DNA from: a virus
Strand: one strand, 5' to 3'
IMG/VR virus record: IMGVR_UViG_3300043570_000570
Location: 1 to 64,000 of that record
Length of the DNA: 64,000 nucleotides
Shown here: positions 45,879-53,627 of the stretch, in pieces
How positions within the stretch are numbered: position 1 is the first letter of the stretch
Layout: the number at the start of each line of letters is the position of its first letter
Notes under the pieces: generated by a model
What the model was told of the DNA's origin: nothing
What the model saw: the letters and a program-made list of their open reading frames with translations, nothing else
The model's database searches: none
Program-made: the position numbers and the translations under genes

Positions 45879-47762
45879 TTAAATTGCTGCGTAAGAATTT
45901 CCTCCGATAAATATCTCAAGAGATTCTCCAACAGCTAAAGATATTGGACTTGCAGGGTTATTCAATTCTATCGTTAAGTCACTACCATTTATGTAACATA
46001 CACCTTGATACACAACAGTCGAGTTAGTACCTGAAGTTGTTGCATACTTAAGAATCAATACGTTAAATACTGGAAGGTATAGAGGAAGATATCCTGCAGG
46101 AACTGTTGCAAAGACTAAAGATTGACCGTGTGCCCAAGCAAAAGAACCTGAAGCATTTACAGCCAAACTTCCAACGATTGTAATTGTTTTACCAAACTTA
46201 GATACTTTAGGCAAAGATCCACTTGGGAATCTTAAAGAAGGAGCAACTACTGCATTGGTTAAAGTTCCTGCAACTAAATTAACTGCTGTAGCCGTTCCAC
46301 TAGATCCAGAAGACTCTAAGTTAATAGTTACATTACCTGCATTATCAGCACGAGTAATAGACACTGTTCCTCCAGTAGAAGTAAAGATAAGTTCTTTATT
46401 TACAAACTCAGAACCATTCCAGAACAAAGTATGGTAGGTTGCAGGAGAACTTGTAGTTACATCAGACAGAGCAGAGATAGAACAAGTACTCAATTGAGAG
46501 CAAGCAAATCTTACTCCTGAAGCCAAAGCTACATTTAATCCGTCTGCATCACTCGTAGCAACAAAGTCACTAGAATTTAATTTAAGTTTTAATCTACCTA
46601 AAGTAGAAACGATCTTTCCTAATTGGTTAATTAGTGTATCTGAACTGTTAGTAAAACCAAAAGTATAACCGTAATAAGGAGTTGATCCAAAGTTTGTAGC
46701 CCAAGTTAAAGCATAACTAGAAGCAGGTATAGAAGCTAAGGTAGTATTAATTGCACAGATCTGACTTGTAAACAAGATAGCTGCTGCAGCTAAAGTGCTA
46801 GTTGCTGATCCTCCTGTAATACATGAAGTATTAATAGATGCTGGAACAGAACCTCCGCCAGCTACATAAAGTTTAAGATCGTTAGCTGTAACAGTTACAG
46901 TACCAATATTAGTGTTTTGCAAAGTATGCATACCACACATGTTAGTAGTAACCCAGTTAATATAATCCGAAACTACAGTGGTAGAAGGCTTAGTAGTAAA
47001 TGAGTAAGAGATACAAGGATTGTTTACAACCCCAGTCATATCTACACTTGTGTTAATAGAACAGATTTTTGTTCCGTAAGCAGTCAAGATTTGACTTAAA
47101 GTAGAAGTACCTGAAGTAATCCCAGATACACAAGCTGCAACAAACGTAGGAGTTTCTAAAGCAAGAGTCCTAGTATTCAAAGAACATAAAGCAGCAGAGG
47201 TAGCTTCAGTGAACTGTTGTGCAGTTGTAATAGCTGTTCCTATACCTGTTAAAGCTCCTCCTACACGTAGACAAGAGTAGTTGAACCCAGAGTAGTTAAG
47301 ACCTACTGAGGTAATCGTACAAAGTCTTTGGTGTAAGTTAGTAATAGCTTGATCTAAAGTACTAGTAGTAGAAATTAAAGCTGCTAAAGATGTAACAGTT
47401 AAAACTAAGTCGTTAGCAGTAGTAGCTCCACCTAACGCTGTACCTAATATTGTAATAGTATCGTTTACTGTATAAGAAGATCCTGAAGATACAATAGTAA
47501 CAGTGTAAACAGTAGATCCAACAGTTCTAGTTACTTTAACTTGAAGTCCACTACCTGTTCCACCCGCAGGTGTTAAGGTCACTTCAGTTGTGGTTAAAGG
47601 GGGTACTGCTGTACCTGTAAAAGTAAGTGTACCTACTCCCCCTGTAGCACAGTACAAAGGAGAACCAGAGTAAGTAATACACTTACCGTAGTTCGTTGAA
47701 AGACATCCTACTTCAGCGCAGGGTGTGTATATAGTTCCAGTGCAATCAATACAAGTAGACAT
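45879..47762 (-). CDS. Cysteine-repeat fibre protein
   Basis: A 627-residue fibre-like protein. The first 42 residues hold six Cys (C4, C7, C15, C20, C28, C38), forming a likely knotted cap. Residues about 120-400 contain repeated units ending in a single Cys: LCTITS, LCSLNT, ICSINT, MCGMHT, ICAINT, each after a helix-like Thr/Ser/Ala stretch. The last 150 residues are beta-rich without cysteines, probably a receptor-binding head. It is the last gene of the fibre transcript. Head or tail fibre location is not decided by sequence alone. Confidence 0.65.
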   Translation of the reverse strand: MSTCIDCTGTIYTPCAEVGCLSTNYGKCITYSGSPLYCATGGVGTLTFTGTAVPPLTTTEVTLTPAGGTGSGLQVKVTRTVGSTVYTVTIVSSGSSYTVNDTITILGTALGGATTANDLVLTVTSLAALISTTSTLDQAITNLHQRLCTITSVGLNYSGFNYSCLRVGGALTGIGTAITTAQQFTEATSAALCSLNTRTLALETPTFVAACVSGITSGTSTLSQILTAYGTKICSINTSVDMTGVVNNPCISYSFTTKPSTTVVSDYINWVTTNMCGMHTLQNTNIGTVTVTANDLKLYVAGGGSVPASINTSCITGGSATSTLAAAAILFTSQICAINTTLASIPASSYALTWATNFGSTPYYGYTFGFTNSSDTLINQLGKIVSTLGRLKLKLNSSDFVATSDADGLNVALASGVRFACSQLSTCSISALSDVTTSSPATYHTLFWNGSEFVNKELIFTSTGGTVSITRADNAGNVTINLESSGSSGTATAVNLVAGTLTNAVVAPSLRFPSGSLPKVSKFGKTITIVGSLAVNASGSFAWAHGQSLVFATVPAGYLPLYLPVFNVLILKYATTSGTNSTVVYQGVCYINGSDLTIELNNPASPISLAVGESLEIFIGGNSYAAI

Positions 47763-47765
47763 AGT

Positions 47766-48293
47766 TTATGGGCAGCAGGTACAAAGTTTAGTAATAATAG
47801 TTCTAAGCAATCCTCCAAGATCAGTAGGTAAACCTGTACCACAAGGATCATCACCTAAACATTTAGTTTTCAAAAAAGCAATAAAATCAGGACTTAAAGG
47901 AAGATTTTCCCAGTAAACATTACCCTTGTTGGTATTAATGTCTCCTGCAGAAAGGTAATTCATACGAGAACGCAACTCACAAATAACTCCTAGAAGTTTA
48001 AGTACCACTTCAGAAGAGTAATACTTATCGTCTTTTACTGTAAGACCAGTTGTAGAAATTACGGAAGTAAGTCCACATGCTGTATTAGCATTATCAAATG
48101 CAGTTTTATTTAATCCTACACGAACATCTAAGTTAACTACCTTATCATCCAATAACTTAAGCAAGTCATTCAGGTAGGGATCACAAGAGTCAAAAGAATC
48201 AATCAGACCTCCTGTAGTAGGAGTACCTGTATACTTTACGCACCCAGAAGGTACGATTTCTACACAGTTGTTATTAGGGCAGCAGTTAGTCAT
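47766..48293 (-). CDS. Cysteine-rich small virion protein
   Basis: A 175-residue protein with cysteines at both ends (MTNCCPNNNCVEIVPSGC at the start, LCTCCP at the end) and several inside, framing an alpha/beta centre. Such spacing suggests disulphides or bound metal. It sits three bases upstream of the 627-residue fibre gene and shares its CC pairs. It is therefore probably part of the same fibre complex, perhaps its base. The family is unknown. Confidence 0.55.
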   Translation of the reverse strand: MTNCCPNNNCVEIVPSGCVKYTGTPTTGGLIDSFDSCDPYLNDLLKLLDDKVVNLDVRVGLNKTAFDNANTACGLTSVISTTGLTVKDDKYYSSEVVLKLLGVICELRSRMNYLSAGDINTNKGNVYWENLPLSPDFIAFLKTKCLGDDPCGTGLPTDLGGLLRTIITKLCTCCP

Positions 48294-48294
48294 T

Positions 48295-48483
48295 TTACAA
48301 TTTTATTTTAAGTGTTTGTGTAGTATCACATTCTAAACAGTGGGAGTACTTAAGCAATCTTGCTAATACTCTTGATTTCTTGTAATACGGTTTAGTTAAG
48401 TATTTAATATGCTGAAGCTCCTTGTAAGCAGCTGTAGCAAGTTTTTTCTTAACAGTCAAGCTCAAGTCTTCTGAGTAGGTCAT
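48295..48483 (-). CDS. Small lysine-rich protein, start at internal Met
   Basis: The open frame extends to 48534, but an ATG at 48481-48483 gives 62 residues (MTYSEDLSLTVKKKLATAAY onward) and limits the overlap with the preceding gene to 35 bases rather than 86. It is therefore the preferred start. The protein is Lys/Tyr/Leu-rich and helical, ends with HCLECDTTQTLKIKL, and has no recognised family. Both neighbours are cysteine-rich virion genes; this one has a CLEC pair of cysteines. Confidence 0.5.
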   Translation of the reverse strand: MTYSEDLSLTVKKKLATAAYKELQHIKYLTKPYYKKSRVLARLLKYSHCLECDTTQTLKIKL

Positions 48484-48955
48484 CGGCTTTCTTATATAAT
48501 TCGGTAGCTTTTGTAGGGTTGCATAAGTCAGCATGTGCTTCGGCTCCCTTTAACAGAAACTCAATCTTGTCTAAGTAATATAACATCTTCTCATCATCAC
48601 AGCAGTCTACATATTTAGCCCATTGTGTAGCAAGACGACAATCAATCTTACAAGTCCTTAGGTGATGTCTAGAGTTAACTCCAGTATCAGGACAGGTTGT
48701 TATAACTAATGAATATACACCATCTGGTAATTCTGTAAATCCAGAAGTAGCTGAAGTCGTAAAGCCAAAAGAATAAGAGTTATAAGTATTGGTTTCTCCT
48801 AATAAGAAAACAAACTCATAAGCTGAATCATAACCAGGAACTCCAATAAAAATACTTGCACTTGTAGGAGCTAGAGGATATACAGATGTGTCAATGATTG
48901 TTAAGTAAGAACAATTTTTAGCTTTTAATGCTTCTATATTTAGTTGTACATTCAT
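48449..48955 (-). CDS. Virion protein, beta plus helix, unknown
   Basis: A 168-residue protein. The first 100 residues look like a beta-sandwich (SASIFIGVPGYDSAYEFVFL). A Cys-containing region (TCPDTG, TCKIDC, VDCCDDE) and a C-terminal helical pair (YYLDKIEFLLKGAEAH, ELYKKADDLLRRLEL) follow. The helical tail may pair with the fibre neighbours. It belongs to the fibre operon by position, with a 17-base gap to the 318-residue gene. Confidence 0.5.
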   Translation of the reverse strand: MNVQLNIEALKAKNCSYLTIIDTSVYPLAPTSASIFIGVPGYDSAYEFVFLLGETNTYNSYSFGFTTSATSGFTELPDGVYSLVITTCPDTGVNSRHHLRTCKIDCRLATQWAKYVDCCDDEKMLYYLDKIEFLLKGAEAHADLCNPTKATELYKKADDLLRRLELDC

Positions 48956-48972
48956 TTGTAGTTATTCTTTAA

Positions 48973-49929
48973 TTATAATACAGAAGTTACTGTTTGCCAA
49001 CCTGTAGTAGTACTGATACAAAGTTTTTGTAAAGTAGTATCAAAAACTAAAAGACCATTAGCAGGACTTGAAATAGCATTTTTTTGAGTACTAGTCATTC
49101 TTGGAAGTAAAAGTCCTTTGTTTGTACTCTCAATTTCCATAGCAGCAGAAGCATGTATTGCACCACTACTTACATTTATTCCCAGTGTACTTTGGATATT
49201 AAACATCCTAGTATTACGAACAACATAAAATACATTACCTAAAAGTGTTCCAGCATCAGAAAATGTACTAAGGACTAAATTATTAGATCCGGTGTCTGTT
49301 ATACTAAACTCAATCATTTTAACATTATTATCCCTAAAAGATAAATAAGTAGTTCTACTAGGAGAACTCTTATCTAAGTTAACTATGGTATCGCCACTAA
49401 CCTGTTGGATATGTAACAAAGATTTAGGAAACCGTAAACCGATACCAATATTACCGTTTGTGGTAAAAGACATAGCTTCACTTAAGAATACACCATCTCT
49501 GTAGGTTCTAAATGCTCCTACACTATCTGTTTCAAGAGTTGGATTTGAAGCAAAGTCTACATTTACTTGTTCTTGTACAGGATTTCTTTGGATTGTAAAT
49601 CTGTTATCTCCAGAATCATCTAATATATTAAGATATACTGGAGCATCTGTCTTAATAGATAACAAACCTTTTACCATTGTTTCAGTAGTAGATAACTGAA
49701 GTATAGAAAGATTATTAGAAGGATCAACTACTGTAGTTAAAGTAGATGTTATGTTAACACCTCCAGCTAACTTTAAAAATCCACTTCCTCCTCCAAAATT
49801 CTTTGGGCAACAAGTGGGATTATTAATTACACTAACTATAAAGTTTTCTAGTGAAAGACCTACAATATCACTACCAGTAGTAGTAGATTTATATACAAAA
49901 GTTCCGGGTTTTAAAAAAATATCTTTCAT
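48973..49929 (-). CDS. Head/tail fibre protein with shared N-terminal anchor
   Basis: A 318-residue fibre. The N-terminal 45 residues (MKDIFLKPGTFVYKS, SLENFIVSVINNPTCCPKN) match those of the 148-residue protein upstream and probably anchor both to the same site in the virion. A beta-repeat shaft and a typical fibre end follow: LHIQQ near residue 175, LLLPRMTSTQKNAISSPANG and LVFDTTLQKLCIST at 275-310. It is preceded by its own promoter and a terminator at 49986-50005. Confidence 0.7.
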   Translation of the reverse strand: MKDIFLKPGTFVYKSTTTGSDIVGLSLENFIVSVINNPTCCPKNFGGGSGFLKLAGGVNITSTLTTVVDPSNNLSILQLSTTETMVKGLLSIKTDAPVYLNILDDSGDNRFTIQRNPVQEQVNVDFASNPTLETDSVGAFRTYRDGVFLSEAMSFTTNGNIGIGLRFPKSLLHIQQVSGDTIVNLDKSSPSRTTYLSFRDNNVKMIEFSITDTGSNNLVLSTFSDAGTLLGNVFYVVRNTRMFNIQSTLGINVSSGAIHASAAMEIESTNKGLLLPRMTSTQKNAISSPANGLLVFDTTLQKLCISTTTGWQTVTSVL

Positions 49930-49940
49930 TTAGTGTAGTA

Positions 49941-49970
49941 CAAAAATAGTCTATTTAAAAATTAACACAA
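49941..49970 (-). promoter_or_regulatory. Bacteroides-type promoter for fibre genes
   Basis: TTG (49968-49970) and TATTTTTG (49941-49948) are separated by 19 bases on the minus strand, 12 bases upstream of the 318-residue gene. The stretch is nearly identical to the promoter at 56360-56389, sharing TCTCTTGTGTTAATTTTT and the CTATTTTTG end. Confidence 0.8.
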
Positions 49971-49985
49971 GAGACTATTAAATTA

Positions 49986-50005
49986 AGGGGAGTATTACCT
50001 CCCCT
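49986..50005 (-). terminator. Intrinsic terminator after 148-aa gene
   Basis: The minus-strand RNA forms AGGGGAG, a six-base loop, CTCCCCT, then TTAATTTAAT. It lies seven bases after the stop of the 148-residue gene. The T-rich tail is interrupted by A residues. Confidence 0.75.
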
Positions 50006-50011
50006 ATTTAA

Positions 50012-50458
50012 TTAAAGGATTGCGTAATTAATTTTAATTGCTGACAACACAGCGCCTGTAGCGTTGTAGATGCGGATAGCAAAAGAACCTGCAGCAACAC
50101 TCTCAACCGAAAGGTGGATAGAGTAAGCAGCCAATCCAGTAGTGTTGATAGTCAACAAAATAACTGAATCTGCTTTTACATAAGAGTTGTTTACAGTAAA
50201 TACAGCGTTACCTGCAATTGCAATGTTGGTAGTATCAGTAGTGATAACTCCAGCAGGGGCATTCAAAGTAACAGCAGTAGCACGAGAAGTAGCTTGAGTA
50301 ACAGTTCCTTTAGTCAAAGAAACGTTTTTTACACAGCAAGTAGGGTTAGCCAATACACTTATTACAAAATTCTCCAAAGATTCTCCTGGGATAGTATTTG
50401 AGTGCGATGTCTTAGTCTCCTTAAGGTATGTACCTGATTTTAGAATAATATCTTTCAT
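50012..50458 (-). CDS. Short fibre with shared N-terminal anchor
   Basis: A 148-residue protein whose start (MKDIILKSGTYLKE and SLENFVISVLANPTCCVKN) matches the 318-residue fibre, followed by a beta-sandwich of about 95 residues rich in Ala, Thr and Val. The pair probably decorate the same capsid or tail position with different tips. It is bounded on both sides by terminators (49986-50005 and 50482-50510), with no promoter recognised in the 30 bases upstream. Its transcript is therefore likely read-through from the capsid-protein gene. Confidence 0.65.
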   Translation of the reverse strand: MKDIILKSGTYLKETKTSHSNTIPGESLENFVISVLANPTCCVKNVSLTKGTVTQATSRATAVTLNAPAGVITTDTTNIAIAGNAVFTVNNSYVKADSVILLTINTTGLAAYSIHLSVESVAAGSFAIRIYNATGAVLSAIKINYAIL

Positions 50459-50481
50459 TTTTGTTTTATTTAATTAAGGTT

Positions 50482-50510
50482 AAAAAAGGGGAGAGTATTA
50501 GTCTCCCCTA
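50482..50510 (-). terminator. Intrinsic terminator after 448-aa gene
   Basis: The minus-strand RNA GGGGAGA, a seven-base loop, TCTCCCC (50488-50508) is followed by six T (50482-50487). It is among the strongest terminators in the window and falls within ten bases of the 448-residue stop codon. Confidence 0.85.
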
Positions 50511-50516
50511 TTTAGA

Positions 50517-51863
50517 TTAGACGTGAAGACTAGTTGGCAATACGTTATTCAACGCAGTAGCAACCGCAGTGCTAAGAGTAGATGATGGTGTACCTGCTAC
50601 AACGCTAGCAGCCAAGATGATAATAGAATGAGTGTTCTCAGACTTCTTCTCAAATCCTACTGGAGAAGACTCTAGGTAAGTGATCTCATACATATCGTAA
50701 AGATTACCACTATTTACATACAAGAAACCGTTAGAATCTTCGTTGTAGATAGGGTTCCAATATCTACGAGCATCAGCAGTAGCAGGCAAGTTATTACCGA
50801 AGTAATGACGCTCCATTTCTGCCATAGCAACACCAGCACCAATAGGATACTTGATCTCTTGAGTAGTAGTTACAGGGATAGCAGCACAGAAGTTTTCGAT
50901 ATCGAAATCTTGAGTGTTGTAAGGACCTTCATGAATTTCTACTTTGAAACGTACCAAGTTGAATACATAAGGAACTGCATCAGGAACACAAGCGTTTCCG
51001 AATTCATCCAAAACATTACCAGTAAGTTTAACACCACAAGCAGTTACAGCAGCAGCAGTTACTAATACTTTTTCCCAAGCAACACCATTGAATACAGGCA
51101 TCAAAGCGATGTCTACCAAAGGAGAAGCAATTTCAAACATTGTGTTACCAGTGGTGTTTGCATCATCAGCTCCGTCAGCATCTGCAGTCAAAGTAATAGT
51201 ACCATAAGTACCAGAAGGGAAAGCAGGTTGCAAAGTAGAACTAATATAAGTAGCAGCAGCACCAGTACCGAATGTATCAGGAATAGTTAATGTGTACTTG
51301 TAAACAGGCAAAGAACCTTTGTAAACGTAGCTAGCAGTTACATACTTGCTCAACAAAGGAGAAGCATTAATTTTAGCAGCAAGATCTCCCATGTAAGTAG
51401 AGCAACCCAAAGAGTCACATCCACCGCCACAGTCAGCGCAACAAGCAGTTTTAATGCTTACTGACTCTTGGATCATAGGTTGGAAAACACCTTTGCTCCA
51501 GTATTCGTCAATTTTCAAAGTAACAACATACTCTTCATCGCAAGAGAAAGAAGGAGTTTTGAAGTCGTTAACTTCATCAAAGCCAATGTAAGAGATTTGC
51601 TGTTTAGTATTGTTATCATGTACAGTTTTAACTGCAGAGATAATGTTAGAAACTTTAATAGCAGAAGTCTTGAAAGAACCGTATTTGCTACCAACTGCAG
51701 CAGATCCGATAGCTACCAAGAAATCAGCATCAGCAGTAGTACCACCAATGTTAGAAAAAGTATTAGGGTTATAAATACCCATTACTTGCTTACCTAAAGC
51801 ATCAGTAGTCAATGAAGTACTTACTGAGGTAGGAACGAAAATTTGTGTGATTTTGTGATTCAT
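50517..51863 (-). CDS. Putative auxiliary capsid/decoration protein
   Basis: A 448-residue beta-rich virion protein starting MNHKITQIFVPTSVSTSL. It has a cysteine cluster CCADCGGGCDSLGC near residues 138-152 and further Cys near the middle. The C-terminal residues are Ala/Ser/Thr-rich. It is placed between the MCP-linked genes and the head-fibre genes and is followed by a strong terminator, as expected for an abundant capsid protein. In crAss-like phages an auxiliary capsid protein is encoded near here, but homology could not be tested. Codon use appears even and high-expression like (many GCA, GTA). Confidence 0.55.
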   Translation of the reverse strand: MNHKITQIFVPTSVSTSLTTDALGKQVMGIYNPNTFSNIGGTTADADFLVAIGSAAVGSKYGSFKTSAIKVSNIISAVKTVHDNNTKQQISYIGFDEVNDFKTPSFSCDEEYVVTLKIDEYWSKGVFQPMIQESVSIKTACCADCGGGCDSLGCSTYMGDLAAKINASPLLSKYVTASYVYKGSLPVYKYTLTIPDTFGTGAAATYISSTLQPAFPSGTYGTITLTADADGADDANTTGNTMFEIASPLVDIALMPVFNGVAWEKVLVTAAAVTACGVKLTGNVLDEFGNACVPDAVPYVFNLVRFKVEIHEGPYNTQDFDIENFCAAIPVTTTQEIKYPIGAGVAMAEMERHYFGNNLPATADARRYWNPIYNEDSNGFLYVNSGNLYDMYEITYLESSPVGFEKKSENTHSIIILAASVVAGTPSSTLSTAVATALNNVLPTSLHV

Positions 51864-51874
51864 AATTTTATGTT

Positions 51875-52591
51875 TTATTCAGAGTTTTTAGTTAGACGAT
51901 CTTCGGCAAACACAGCTTGTGCTTGATTGTCATTTGATTGGGCAGCAAACTTAACAGCTAGGTCGACAACGTCTGACTTAGCATATTCAGGGAGTTCACA
52001 GTCTTGATTAACAGAACTACTTCCATCAAACTTTACGTAACCCTGGACATCTATGCTAAGGGGATAACGTAAGTATGTAATGTAGACCTGGTCAACTGTA
52101 AACTTACCATCAGTATAGACTGTCAAATTATCATTCCCCAGTGTGGCTATCGTAGTTCTCCACTTAAACGAAGGGTTATAATTATCATCTAGATACTTAG
52201 TAGTAAGTTCTCCGTGTCTAATTAAGTCTATGGTTATTGGCTCAGAACATTTGTTTTCTTTAGCTATAGCGTAAGACGAAATATAGAACATATAGTTTAC
52301 TGCATCTTTCAAAGGGCAGTCATAGCCAATGTGAAAGAGATCGTTTGTTTTAATTGGTTTTAAAAGAACGTTAGATTGTTTTAAGACTTGTAAGTCGTCA
52401 ATCCGTTTTCTGATAGAATCATACCCTACTCTATAAACGTTGTTAGGATTAAGTTTAGTTTTAACCCAACTAACTTGAGCTTTGTTGAGATAAACCATAA
52501 TGTCTTCAATCGGGATATCAATGTTATCCTGACGGTTGACTTTGTTTATGGTTAGTTTAAACTCATAGATGAGTTCCTCAACTGAGATCAT
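51875..52591 (-). CDS. Ring/neck protein (gp11/gp4-like)
   Basis: A 238-residue protein with N-terminal helices (DIMVYLNKAQVSWVKTKL), a beta middle and a C-terminal helix (LPEYAKSDVVDLAVKFAAQS). It matches the layout of podovirus adaptor rings and two other proteins in this window at 45078-45719 and 43736-44572. Placement close to the capsid genes suggests the head-proximal ring. It is followed by an 11-base gap to the 448-residue gene. Confidence 0.6.
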   Translation of the reverse strand: MISVEELIYEFKLTINKVNRQDNIDIPIEDIMVYLNKAQVSWVKTKLNPNNVYRVGYDSIRKRIDDLQVLKQSNVLLKPIKTNDLFHIGYDCPLKDAVNYMFYISSYAIAKENKCSEPITIDLIRHGELTTKYLDDNYNPSFKWRTTIATLGNDNLTVYTDGKFTVDQVYITYLRYPLSIDVQGYVKFDGSSSVNQDCELPEYAKSDVVDLAVKFAAQSNDNQAQAVFAEDRLTKNSE

Positions 52592-52606
52592 AGTTTTTGT
52601 TTATTT

Positions 52607-53545
52607 TTAGAGAGCGTCAATTCTAGCTTTATTCTTTAACTTATCCTTAAAGGAATCGTATTCTTCAGTGTGTTTAGGGTCAGTTAAGAAAAGTTCAAAC
52701 TCTTCAATTGACTTAGCCCATACATGCTCACCTTCGTATATGATAGAACCTTTAATTCTTACTATGTTTTTGTCTACTAGGTCTTTAACAAGAGCCTTAA
52801 CATCAAGCAAGTCATCACTATAAGAAGTGATTTTTGCAAACTGTTCAATAGGATCTCTGTCCATTGCACTAGCAGGTGTACGTAAGAATTCATCTATAGC
52901 ATTATAAACTTCTTCTTCTGTACTATCCATTGGCAATCCTAAGCCGATAAGTTTCTGAATCTTCTTACGCTTAACTGCAGTCATCTTATCAAGAGATGCA
53001 ATAGCGCTGTTGATCTTTTTCTTGCGTTCAAAGGTTACCTTTGTTTCAACTTCTCCATTGTAAACATAAAACTTTACAATTGAGGTGTCTACTTTTCCAC
53101 TTTCAATGTCATCTAATGAATTGGCTACCATATCAGTCTCCATAATCCAATAGAAATTTACAGCTTCACGGGGGTTCTCCATGTTAAAGATGTTTTCACC
53201 ATCTTCTAGGGTAACTCCGTTTTCTTTCATTTCGTCATAGAACGTACTATTAGGTTCTAAAGATTCGTCAAGGATCGACTCATAGTAATCTTTCAATTGC
53301 TTGATTCGTTGTACCTCAGCTTCTTTTACTTTAGGATCAAAGATGGCTCTGATTTTTGGAGAGTTCTCATCTAATCCTGTCCTAATAACTCCACGTGAAT
53401 CTACACGAGGATAAAACTTTCTTGTTGTTCCTGGAATGAATGAATATCCATTCTGGTACAATGATCCTTCTAACGTACGCATGTTAGAGGGTTCTCTTTT
53501 GTAAGGGCGAATAATGCGCATACCCTTAATGTTGTTGTTACTCAT
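52607..53545 (-). CDS. MCP-linked structural protein, unknown
   Basis: A 312-residue charged protein. The first 60 residues have an extended basic-aromatic start (IRPYKREPSNMRTLEGSLYQ). The rest is helical with many Lys/Glu/Asp residues and a C-terminal beta-hairpin followed by helices. It sits between the MCP and the ring protein genes, with a terminator but no new promoter in front, so its level likely depends on read-through past the MCP terminator. Comparable genes lie beside the MCP in crAss-like phages. The function is not known. Confidence 0.55.
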   Translation of the reverse strand: MSNNNIKGMRIIRPYKREPSNMRTLEGSLYQNGYSFIPGTTRKFYPRVDSRGVIRTGLDENSPKIRAIFDPKVKEAEVQRIKQLKDYYESILDESLEPNSTFYDEMKENGVTLEDGENIFNMENPREAVNFYWIMETDMVANSLDDIESGKVDTSIVKFYVYNGEVETKVTFERKKKINSAIASLDKMTAVKRKKIQKLIGLGLPMDSTEEEVYNAIDEFLRTPASAMDRDPIEQFAKITSYSDDLLDVKALVKDLVDKNIVRIKGSIIYEGEHVWAKSIEEFELFLTDPKHTEEYDSFKDKLKNKARIDAL

Positions 53546-53588
53546 TTGGTTTGGTTTTTGGTTTAGGGGTTCTAATCTTTATCTATTT

Positions 53589-53612
53589 GGGAGGAGTGAT
53601 TAAACCCCTCCC
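53589..53612 (-). terminator. Terminator-like hairpin after MCP
   Basis: The minus-strand RNA GGGAGGGG, an eight-base loop, CTCCTCCC lies 16 bases after the MCP stop codon. It has an 8-bp stem with one G-U pair. The following AAATAGATAAAG has no proper T run, so it may be a weak terminator or an mRNA 3' end stabiliser. Confidence 0.65.
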
Positions 53613-53627
53613 TTATAGAATCGTTAA

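Noticed and set aside
48484-48534. Upstream start for the small lysine-rich gene
   Set aside because: It would overlap the preceding gene by 86 bases; the internal Met at 48481-48483 gives a normal short overlap.
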